The translations under genes were made by a program, and so were the position numbers. 64,000 nucleotides of DNA. Origin: Dioscorea cayenensis subsp. rotundata. Its lineage: Eukaryota; Streptophyta; Magnoliopsida; Dioscoreales; Dioscoreaceae. Location: the NCBI RefSeq assembly GCF_009730915.1, contig NC_052475.1:21634285-21698284 (forward strand), written 5' to 3'. Positions 54,101 to 64,000 of this stretch are shown piece by piece. Below the pieces are notes generated by a model, which was not told the DNA's origin, made no database searches, and saw nothing but the letters and a program-made list of their open reading frames with translations. The number at the start of each line of letters is the position of its first letter. Positions within the stretch are counted from its first letter, which is position 1.

Positions 54101-57100
54101 AAAACTCATCGACACCTATCAACACCTATGGTTTTGCATGTAATACGTACCAATTTAATTTTTTAATCTAAAGATTATGTAAAAATGACAAAAATTATCA
54201 AGATAAACTACAAATAAAATAAGATGAGTTGCAAATAAGATTAGTTATAAATAAGATAAGATGAGTTACAAATAAAATAAGTTATAATTTTATTAATTTT
54301 TGAAAAAAAATATATTTATTTTATAGATAAAAATAATATATTTTAATCAGATAAGATAAGTTGAAAAATATTTATTTTATAAATAAAAATAATATATTTT
54401 TATCAGATAAGATAAGTTTGAAAAATATTTATTTTATAAATAAAAATAATATATTTTAATAAGTTTCAAAAAATTATTTATTTTATAAATAAAAATAACA
54501 TATTTGTTACTTTGTATTTGGTAGACAATATTGTTGTTTTTTCCAAAAAAAATTGAGGCTTACGCCTCAAAACGCCTCGAGGCTTACGCCTCGCCTCACG
54601 GTTGAGAAGCGCCTCGAAGCCCGCCTTGGGTTTTTAAAAACCTTGCATATATTGGATGATACCCATGATAATGCTTTTTCTTCTCTTGGGGCCATCATAC
54701 CCGTGACAAGTTTTGTTCTTATTTTGGGATCATCATGCATAACTTTTACTTGATTACTGGTTGTGCTCCTTCTTTATGCTAGGTACAGTTAATTTTTCTG
54801 TACGTTTCATCTTTGCTAATTTTATTTTATGACTAGTCTTATATATTAGCACTTGCAAGAAGATTTCCATTTTTGACGAAGGATTTTTTTTATTACAGCC
54901 CAATTGTATTATTCTTGCAATTTCGCCAGCTAATCAAGATCTGGCTACTTCGGATGCAATCAAGATATCTCGAGAAGTTGATCCTAAAGGTGAACTTAGT
55001 AATTTTAGTTTTAAATGCATCTATTAGAGATCTCATTGCTCTTTACAAAGGCTTGGTGGCCCATTATAGCACAACAAAATAAAATTTAAAAAATGTAGAA
55101 TAACAAGTTTTAAGTCTGAAAGTTAAATAAATTATAAATTATGTTTTGAGTGAGTTCATTCATGAATTGGTTGATATAATTGAGAACTTGATCAATCAAG
55201 ACCTATCGAATGTAAATGGACCAAACTAAATTAGGTATTCCTTGAATTTGTTAAATTTGTATGATACCAAGCTTCAAGAGTATGACTTGCTCGGCTAAAA
55301 CTAGATCGTGGTGAAAAAATTCTTTAATCGCCAAGCAAATATCATCATAAAAACTATCAAGTTGTGAACAATACGGGCTATTAATGCCCATAGTTATGGA
55401 CTTCACATTATGTTATTTTTGTGATGGTCGTCCCTCCTGCACCACAGTGAATATCTATGCTCATTGTTTACATGCTATAAGCTAGAGACTACCACATTAT
55501 GATCACTGTCCCTTGTGTACCACAGGCAACATCCATGCAATGTCCTATAAACTAGTTGAATTTGGCAAAAAGTGTGATTTATCTTAGTTTGACAGTTTTC
55601 CATATACACTATTTCTTGGCTAACATAAAACCAACCATTTGAAGTTCTGAATAATGTTTGCCAACAGAGGGCCTATTTAACTACCTTGCCCTCAAAGGTT
55701 GTTGCTCTAGGTTTGTGCAGAACTTTGACTTTTTATGCACGTTTATATGAAGCCTTCAATGCAGGGACTTGTTGGCTTGACAGTTTAAATTGGACTCTTA
55801 ATGATTAGTGGCAACCACCTTAAAGATCCTGGATTTTCTCTTTCCAATTTTTTGTATTTTCTAATTTTACTTTCTTAAAATTCAGGAGAGAGGACATTTG
55901 GAGTGCTAACCAAGATCGATCTTATGGATAAGGGTACTGATGCAGTCGATGTAAGAGTCTCTTTTCACAGCATTGCCTATGATAATTTTAGAATTCTTCA
56001 TTTCTTTATTTTTAGAATCATGTTGGTGAGCCTTTATTGAGGTTCTGAAAGAAGCTTCTAAGCTATCGTATGTTGTTTTTCTCACTCTTATTTGTATTTT
56101 TTTCATTAATTTGCTTTAATCCTGGTTGAAGCAACAAGTTACAGCAATAGGCTTTTTTTGTTTTTGTCTCTTGTGATTTTTGGCATAATTTATTTATGAT
56201 GTTTTAGTTTGTGGTTACTGAAATTTCAATGTTTGATTTGCTGTGTGTGTTATATTTCTGTGCATGGTGGTTTTAGTGATTTCGAAAGATCCATAGCTGT
56301 TGCCATGCTTAGTGAAAGGTTTAAGGATTGCTCTCTTATGTTAATAGTGCTTGATGGCTCCAGCCATTCTGACAAGGGATTACTGATAGTGTAGTTCTAT
56401 GCCAAATTTACTTTCAAGTTGATGTTGAGAATGAACATATTCGGCAGATCAAATGTCTGTATTGTGTTTCATGTTGATGGCCTACATCTTATTTTCTGTG
56501 AGTTTATTATAAATACTTGTGTTTTCTTGCTGGTTATTACCTTGTTTGTGTGATCTGCATTTTTAAGTATGATATATACTTTTGACTGCTTTGTCTTGAT
56601 GTTTTAGATACTGGAAGGAAAGTCATACCGCCTGCAGTTTCCATGGATTGGTGTTGTTAACCGGTCACAAGCTGACATCAACAAGAGTGTTGATATGATT
56701 GCAGCCAGACGTAGGGAGAGGGAATATTTTGCAAACACTCCTGAGTACAAGCATCTTGCTCATAGGATGGGTTCTGAACATCTGGGCAAGATGCTGTCAA
56801 AAGTATTATATGCTTATATATCCTTTCTTTTTGTATTGTAGGCTTTTCATATCTGGGGAGATAATAAATGCAACTTTATTTTTTCTTGCAGCATTTAGAA
56901 CAAGTAATCAAGTCTAGAATACCAGGCATTCAATCCCTCATTAACAAAAGTATTGCTGAACTCGAATCTGAACTTCAGCGTCTTGGAAAGCCAATTGCTG
57001 CAGATTCTGGAGTAAGTCTGTTTAAGAAGGCAATTCTTATTTTGCATGATTTCAATTTTTCTAGTTACTAAATTTTTGTAATCAATTTTATTTTGCGCTA

Positions 57101-60100
57101 TGAGGCGTATTCTTTTTGGAAGTTAAAACTAATCTTGAGTTTTGATGTAAAAATAATTATATTTAAATGGAGATACAATGTACTTTTACTTTATATATTG
57201 TGAGTTGCAAGTTAACTGTAACTTGTTAGATTCAAAGGCACTATTTGCTGGATTTCATTTATGATTTTGCCTGTTGGGTGTGTTTGTTTATCACTTTATC
57301 TCACTGTTGTTTATGTGGCACCTTGCAATTAAGCTTATCCAAATTTGGACATGCAGGGGAAATTGTATGCAATTATGGAGATCTGTCGTATTTTTGATCA
57401 GATTTATAAAGAACATCTTGATGGAGTGTAAGTTCCTTCATTTGTTATTCACTATATTAATTCCTTTTGTTACAACCTTGTGAAACAATGGAAATTTAAA
57501 TGTTTTGCTTGTATTGAATTGCACCTATCATTGATGAATACGAAAGTAGAAAACATGATGGGCAACTGAGTTAATAGGGAATTTTATTTTAAAGGACTTT
57601 GGAAGTACGAGTCTAGATTTGCATCAGTAGTGTTTTGGAATTAATGTATCCTCTGCCATTGCAGGGTGAGTGGCCTGGTGTTTGCTTGAGTTTCTTAATT
57701 AACTCAGAGTATTATAATGTTGTGTATACTGTTTGTGACCAAAGTCTACCTGTTTGAGTGTTGTACAGCATGCACTTGTTTATAATTAGTGAAACATAGC
57801 ATTTATGGGCTATAAATCCAATTTAGTTACGTTGACTGAAGAAGGCAAATATCTAATTCATACATTTTATGGAGATTTGAAAAGTTTTGGGTTACTGACT
57901 TTTTGTGTGTTGATAATTAATGTATATTTCATTGATTTTTTTTTTTTAATCATTTTTTTAAGCATGTGGTTGCTTGCTCAAAACAATGCAAATGAGTTGG
58001 GACCCTTTTTACAAACCTTTTAATGGCATGTATTACTTTTTTCTTCTTCTTCCTGTTGAGCATTATCCTTTGATCTTTCTAATATTAACAAAGCTATAAT
58101 CTAGTTTATTTGTTTTGAGCTTTCTGTTCTTGAATGAGTCGCTGCACTTTTTCTTGGTTCTCTTATACTGATCATTGTATTATACTGCACAGGCGCCCGG
58201 GTGGTGAGAAGGTATACAATGTTTTTGACAATCAACTCCCTGCAGCATTGAAACGTTTGCAGTTTGACAAGCATCTTTCTATGGAGAATGTCAGAAAGTT
58301 AATTACTGAAGCTGATGGATACCAGCCTCACTTGATAGCCCCAGAGCAAGGATACCGTCGTCTTATTGAATCTTGCTTAGTTAGTATTAGGGGTCCTGCC
58401 GAGGCTGCTGTTGATGCGGTATGGAAAAAAAACTTTATGGATATGAAATCTGCAGCATTTTAACAAATGATTGACTTGTTGCTAAATGAGCTGAGCTCGA
58501 ACTGAGTTCAGCTTGAGTTGGGTTAATGATTGTCTTAATTTACATGTCACCAACAAATTTGACAAGTTGACTATTTCATTTGATAACTTATTATTTTTCT
58601 CTTAGGATTAGAAAAAGATTGTAATTTTTTTCTCCATCTTTCCAGGTTCATGCGATATTGAAGGAGTTGGTGCACAAGGCTATTAATGAGACTATGGTAT
58701 GTTTTCTGCACTTTAACCGTTGTCTTGATTGTTTATTTTCTACTAGTATTTCAGTGTAGTTGCTTCTTCTCCTTGACTTCTGAATATTGAGGGGTTGGGT
58801 TTTGCTTTGAGCTTCATGTAGTCCCTCACATTAACAATTGATAGAGATGGCTTTTCATGAGTTTCATTTGTGAAGTTAATGGCAGTGGGAAGAAACATGG
58901 TGCATCCTTTTGTTGTGCTGATATGCTGAACATCTGCTTTCATTGTTAATGATCCTTGAATAATTGCTAACATCTTATAGTAGCGTATGGCTTCTAGACA
59001 TAAAGTAATATATGTATCAGCATAGTTTGTCATTCCTGTGCTCCTTCTCTCTTGATGTGGTCTGATTCATTCTCTAAGGAGTTCATCGGAGTGAATGAAG
59101 TTATAGAACCACGAAAAATTCCTATGTTGAATGTATGACAATATTTGAGTAACTGAAAAATCGGAGTTTGGTTGTAAACTAGCACTGATATATGACATGA
59201 TTATGTCCTGTGTTTGATTAATATTTTGACCGTGCTGTTCAATGTGAAGATGTACAAGTTAAATTGTAAGATCTTTGTCCAGAATTTTCAGATATGCTGG
59301 ACTTTTAGTTATACTGGACTTTACAACTAAAATTTTCTTCATGGTTTAGATTTTCTTTAATAAGTTCTGCTTTTGTTTCTTTAGGAATTAAAACAATATC
59401 CAACTCTTAAAGTGGAGGTTGGAAATGCTGCTTTTGATTCGTTGGATAGGATGAGGGATGAAAGCAAGAAAGCAACTCTCAAGCTTGTTGACATGGAATG
59501 CAGTTATCTCACTGTTGATTTCTTCCGAAAGCTTCCTCAGGATATTGAGAAAGGCGGAAATCCAACTCATTCAATTTTTGATAGATACAATGACTCCTAC
59601 CTAAGGCGAATTGGTAATTATTCTCCTTGTTTTGGCAGCTTCTTGTGGGTTGAACAAAAGAGTTTATCATTCTGGCTCTTGGGCACAGTTGCATGTTATG
59701 CTTTTGATTTGACCAAAACATGCATTAGACTCAATTGTTCTCTTGCTATCTTCTATGTCGTCTTTGTTACTCCTAGATTTTGTATGGAAAGCCCGCTCTC
59801 TTTGAACCCGAAGTTTCTTTTTTCTTTTTATTTTTTTTATTTTGAGAGCTCTAAGCATATGACTGGTATTGTTTTTCTACTGCTTGAGTGTTTTACACAT
59901 TGATTTTATGTCCAGGCACTACTGTTTTATCATATGTTAATATGGTGTGTGCAACCTTGCGGAACTCCATCCCCAAGTCTGTTGTTTATTGTCAAGTGCG
60001 TGAAGCTAAACGCTCTTTGCTGGATCATTTCTTCACAGAGCTGGGAAAAAAGGAGGTGAGAATTTTGTCAGCATACATATGGATAAATTCTATTTTCTTT

Positions 60101-61878
60101 CAAGTTTATAAGGACCTAAGGAATTATATAATATTTACTCTCTTCCTTTCACTAGCTACCGGGTTTAAAATTTTCTTAATTAGTGTTCTGCATCCCTTTT
60201 AATTTCTTTCTTTCTTTAATCAGTTCATATTAGTGTTGCTAGGACACGGATATAGATGTCAAGTATTTAAGTATCAGAGAGTGTCTGACACTTGACTCTA
60301 ATGAAAGTTGGATACCTGTGTTCACACATGGGAATTTCATTTTTTTAGTGGGGTGGAGAACATTTTTAGCCAAACTAGTTTTTCGGTGTGTAAATCGATA
60401 TATAGATTATAGACACTGAGTTGTTTTAAAAGAGACTCAACTTTAAGATAGGGATTCCAATCATTTTAAAATTTAAATTAAAATAAAATGGAGTTTTTAA
60501 AATCATTAAAAATCACTGTTAATAAGATTGAAAGATAAGAGGAATCTTAAAAAAAAAAAAAGACATTTAAAAGGACAAGATAAGACAATTAAAAAATAAT
60601 AGAAGATTGAGGTAGAAAATTAAAACGAATTAAGATGTAAAATAAAATAGAAAGAAGAGAGCGAAATTAGAAACTCTTTTTTAAATAAACTAAGGTAAAG
60701 TTAAATCATGAAGGGAACATGTGATTTAAACCTGTCCAAAACATATTATAGCATATCTATAGAAAAAAATACAATCCCTCTATCGATACAGTGGGTAATG
60801 TTGGTTCATTATAACTGCACGTAATAATAGAGCACCCCTTCCATATTGTAGCTAAAAAATTTTCCGTGGAATGATATATATATATGCTTCAATCTTTTAT
60901 GTTGAAGTCATAAGTTTGAGGCTATAGTATTGTCCCATTTTTGCAGGACTGTTTATGGTGTTTATATGGTTTGGAATTATCACTTCTTATATTCATCTTT
61001 GTATTTGGCAAGATGCCAACTCACTTTGATCTTTGTTTATCAATTTATTGAGGATCATGCTGCATATTATTAATTAATTGTACGCAATTTCCACTAATCC
61101 CTGAGAATAAATCCGTTTATTTCAATACAAATTTTTGTGGATATTTAGCAAAATGATCCAGCTTTCTCTATGCAATCATGCCTAGAATCTACAAACCACA
61201 CCCTGAAGTGGATTTCGCTTATGTTGAGATCCTTAAATTTTCCAAACCACAATTTTTTCACTTTTAATGCTAGTCTTTGAAGCAACTTATTATCATGATG
61301 AAGTCTTTAACAGCAAAATTTCAATCAGTTGGGTGAAAATAAAGTTTTTAGTACATCAGCCTAATTCTTGATTAGGCTTGTTTACCAGCAAATTAGATGA
61401 TTTTGAAAAATTTTGAAATAGCTCTTTTTAAGAAAGAAAAAAAATTGTTCATGGTGATAAAGAGAAAAATGTCAATAGTTTTCTTCAATCAAGAGGTCCT
61501 ACATCAAGTGAATTGAAGTGGGAAGCTGCTGTAACATCCTGAAAGAGTGATACCACTTAATTTGTCATATGAAATGCATACATTGCTTATTAAATCTTTC
61601 TTTGCTATTTTCTCTGTTGTTACATCAGTTACATGAACACTATCTCAAGGGTTAATCTCTATCATTGTGAATAATGACATCTCTATTTCTTTGCTATTTA
61701 CTCTGTGGCATTTATTTATTTATTTTTTTTGGTGAACTTTTATTGACAGGCAAAACAATTGTCATCTCTGTTGGATGAGGACCCGGCGGTGATGGAACGT
61801 AGAACAGCTCTCGCAAAGCGACTGGAGTTATATAGAAGTGCCCAAACTGAGATTGATGCTGTTGCATGGGCTAAGTAG
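51157..61878 (+). CDS. DRP1A: Dynamin-related protein 1A (phragmoplastin-type GTPase)
   Basis: Sixteen exons: 51157-51285, 51809-51872, 51975-52079, 52906-53007, 53324-53374, 53464-53525, 54899-54989, 55886-55950, 56608-56802, 56892-57011, 57357-57427, 58193-58418, 58646-58696, 59385-59613, 59916-60055, 61750-61878. They total 1830 nt, 609 residues plus TAG, one fewer than Arabidopsis DRP1A as I recall it. GTPase motifs are complete: GGQSSGKSS (P-loop, about 41-49), T68 (switch I, GIVTRRP), DLPG 141-144 and TKID 210-213. The dynamin middle domain and the GED (about 520-609, ending EIDAVAWAK) follow. As in the DRP1 class there is no PH or proline-rich domain. It acts in clathrin-mediated endocytosis and cell-plate formation as a membrane-remodelling oligomer. 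No lesions seen. Introns 6 and 15 carry inserted repeats. Confidence 0.97.
53830..54650. mobile_element. GC-ended, palindrome-rich element in DRP1A intron 6
   Basis: The outer parts are mirrored. The left reads gtttttaaaatcgtgtgagg and then GAGGCGCGCCTC; the right end read on the minus strand reads ggtttttaaaaacccaaggc and then TCGAGGCGC. Inside the left end are two copies of the perfect 14-bp palindrome GAGGCTTAAGCCTC (53930-53943, 53989-54002) around a 14-bp stem hairpin (53957-53970 with 53974-53987, 3-nt loop). The central 500 bp is AT-rich with repeated ATAAGATAAG/AATATATTTT units. Probably a non-autonomous DNA transposon; the family is not determined. Confidence 0.65.
60231..61749 (+). 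other. Last intron of DRP1A with probable insertions
   Basis: This 1.7-kb intron (60056-61749) contains gttgctaggacacggatata and cagagagtgtctgacacttg near 60235-60295. Such phrases are typical of degenerate plant repeats, followed by A-rich DNA. There is no coding frame and no clear borders. Confidence 0.35.
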
Positions 61879-62685
61879 ATGATAATACTATAGTTTGTAT
61901 AATTGTGTTGGTTTTAGCCACTTTTCTTGAAAAATAGATTTTAAAAAAAAAAGAAGAAAAAGCTGTGATTCATTCATTGCCTACTACAGAGGATGACGAT
62001 GAACATTAAATTTTATCTATGAGCTTGATTACCAGGTTATCTGCCACCATATTTTGTTTTGCCACTCTTATTTGTGCAATGATGTGTGGGAACTACATCA
62101 ATTTTTTTTTTTTTTTGGTTAACTAGCCATTTCTTGCATTGACATCCTTTTCTCATGGCTTTGGATTGTTTTTTTTCTTTTTTCTTTTTTAGTTATTTTG
62201 TGGACCGAGTTATTATTATTTTACCATACAGTGCATTAAACACACATATCTAGTCAGTTTTTGTTTAAAAATATGGACTGTTAGAGCAGATTGAATTTTT
62301 GGTAGGTTTATGTTTGAATTTGTACAATCCTACAATTTCTGGATTATAATGAAAAATTTTAATATTAGATAATTATGGTTGAAATTGTTGATGGTTGATG
62401 TTGTATTCTTATTATAATTGAAGGTAACTGCTCATGTTTTAATAGCAATTATTCACTTTATGTTAAAATGTCAACACATTTTATTTGTTGAACTTTGGTT
62501 CTATTGTTTTTCTAATTCTGTGATGATATTTAATCTCATAAATCATAATTATATATATATATATATATATTATATTGAGATCAGTATGCTTTGTTTATAA
62601 TTTTATGAGACAATATATTTAAAGATATAATCAAATGGAGAAGACTAATTAACAACTTGAAGACAATGAATTAGTAGATTAAATT
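61879..62685. other. 3' UTR of DRP1A and convergent spacer
   Basis: T-rich 3' UTR followed by AT-rich spacer with a (TA)n run at about 62552-62572. No coding signal. Confidence 0.5.
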
Positions 62686-63310
62686 TCAGTTGTTCTTGTC
62701 TCCCATTTCAACAGCATTCTTCACGGCATCAGCTGCACCTTGTGCCATGTTCTTCACTTATTCTCCTGTCTATATATATATTCACACACACACACACACA
62801 GAGGCAAAATACATTAAGTCAGTACATAAATACAATTTAAGTTAATACTCTTTATAATTAAAGATTTCATTTATCTTATTGTCTAAAATTATTCTAGTTA
62901 TTCTTGTATTTAAGTGTTGTTCAAGTGTTTTACTTCAGGAATATACTACTTGTAATATCAATGCAAGCATGAATGAGCTACATGTGGTATATTTGGCTTC
63001 TCTCCATGAATTATTAACCAAATATAATTATGTGTTAATAGAAGTTTGATTAACCTAAGATACAAGTTTTACTTAAAAAATGGAATGCCACACACACACA
63101 CATATATATACAAATATAATAGATTTAAAGAGATAAGGCATATTGATCACTTGTAGTATATACAAACATATTATTGAACAAAAAAGTGCTAATTAAAGAA
63201 GAATATTGTATAAGTATATAAGAAAGTGTGATGGATTGAATATGATTATACCTGGGGGCATGGCCTGCAGCCTGGCCAGCCTTGTAGCTTATATTAGATT
63301 GATCAGCAAT
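62686..63310 (-). pseudogene. KIN1/KIN2-like cold/stress-induced protein pseudogene
   Basis: Two pieces are recognisable on the minus strand. The first (63310-63252) reads ADQSNISYKAGQAAGHA before a GT donor, the conserved start of the KIN1/KIN2-like small hydrophilic stress proteins. The second (62765-62686), after a CAG acceptor, reads VKNMAQGAADAVKNAVEMGD and KNN then TGA, the conserved end. Three lesions: the expected ATG is ATT (63310-63308); a TAA stands where this family has CAA just before VKNM; and the central exon cannot be found, so the two pieces do not join in frame. It is therefore probably non-functional. Sequencing error cannot explain all three. Confidence 0.75.
62777..62802. 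repeat. (AT)n/(CA)n microsatellite in the KIN-like pseudogene
   Basis: atatatatattcacacacacacacacaca; a second short CACACA/TATA run lies near 63091-63110. Confidence 0.8.
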
Positions 63311-63311
63311 T

Positions 63312-63350
63312 GATGGTGATGGTGATGGTGATGGTGATGATGATTGATTG
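63312..63350. repeat. (GATGGT)n hexanucleotide repeat
   Basis: About five GATGGT units followed by GATGAT and GATT units, directly upstream (minus strand) of the lost start codon of the KIN-like pseudogene. Confidence 0.85.
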
Positions 63351-64000
63351 ATTGATATTGTTGTGTTATAAATGTTACAGTATGAATAAATAGAAATGAA
63401 TTAGTTTTAAGGGGGCATTTATAGGTGGAGGTTTGGAATACGTGCCTTGAATGCAATTTTAAATGACCCTCTTTAATAGCACTTGACCAGGAACCTCTGG
63501 ATCTGTCAAACAATTTGCTTTGGTCCTCTTTTATAGGTGGTAGTAAATTATAGTTTTATAGATTTACATTTGCTTTGGTCCTCACAAAATTGATAATTGT
63601 TGTTTTACTTTTACCAATGGACAATCTCTATAAATCATTGCCATTTGTTCATATAGACTATTAAAATTTTTACCCAAAAAAAAAAAAAAACCAAAACCAA
63701 AGCATCCCTTGATGTATATATATATATATAAATCAAGGGTCAGGCTAAGTAATAAGTCTACTTGGATGCATGTAAGCAAATGGCAAATAGAATATTGGGT
63801 TTATTAACTTTATTTTACAAAAGCACAGTAGAAATTATCTGCCTGTAATTCTTTTTTTGGCTCCTTAACAACAAAGCATTAGATGTTTTCTTGGAGATCA
63901 TGCTCAATATGGGGGTGAACAAACACTGTTAAAAGTCTGACAAGTTTGAGGATCAAAATGACAATGACTTCACTGAAAATCTTGGTTGCACTCAGAATTC
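63351..64000. other. Spacer at the window end
   Basis: AT-rich with an A run near 63677 and a TA run near 63715. On the minus strand it would hold the old promoter of the KIN-like gene, but no clear TATA box can be singled out. Nothing else is recognised. Confidence 0.4.

Noticed and set aside
63289..63513. Poly-His frame on the minus strand
   Set aside because: The His run is the (GATGGT)n repeat read backwards. It is not in frame with the KIN-like exon.

Overview
This is nuclear DNA of a flowering plant. Genes are split by AT-rich introns with GT..AG borders, intergenic DNA is very AT-rich, and SINEs, MITEs and a Ty1/Copia LTR retrotransposon are present. No species can be proven; gene content would fit a non-grass monocot such as a yam, but that is a guess. 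One run of exactly 1000 N (24878-25877) is an assembly gap.

Layout. (1) 1-16454, plus: a Raf-like MAPKKK with an N-terminal EDR1-type domain and a C-terminal kinase domain, 16 coding exons, 827 codons. (2) 18096-19052, plus: a trihelix transcription factor, with a possible spliced 3' end at 19259. (3) 21348-22794, minus: an EP1-like secreted glycoprotein (bulb-type lectin plus PAN-like C-terminus), two exons, 449 codons. (4) 26769-27460, plus: a short TIFY/JAZ repressor of the JAZ7/JAZ8 (TIFY5) type with its own EAR motif and no canonical degron. (5) 33648-38927, plus: UDP-glucose 4-epimerase, nine exons, 351 codons. (6) 39523-39827, minus: an orphan last exon of an At1g32220-like Rossmann-fold gene, cut off by a SINE. 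(7) 40350-46715: a Copia element with 5-bp target duplication, near-identical LTRs and broken coding regions. (8) 46716-50940: an unrecognised low-copy-looking stretch, a complete 439-bp hAT-type MITE with 8-bp target duplication, and further MITE remnants. (9) 51157-61878, plus: dynamin-related protein DRP1A, 16 exons, 609 codons. (10) 62686-63310, minus: a broken KIN1/KIN2-like cold-stress gene.

The genes do not form an operon or an obvious cluster. They are independent units of signalling (MAPKKK, JAZ), transcription (trihelix), cell wall and secretion (EP1-like, UGE) and membrane trafficking (DRP1A). For the three long genes the exon models were checked by hand: each gives a total length divisible by three, ends at a natural stop and reproduces the known family order of motifs.

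The most interesting material is in the mobile DNA. The Copia primer-binding site appears to match the anticodon stem-loop of tRNA-Ile rather than a tRNA 3' end. The same element pairs young LTRs with an already ruined interior. Two related tRNA-headed SINE families occur in at least four or five copies, two of them with clean 13-bp target duplications. A GC-rich, nested-palindrome element sits inside a DRP1A intron. No CRISPR array, prokaryotic system or genuine tRNA/rRNA gene was seen.
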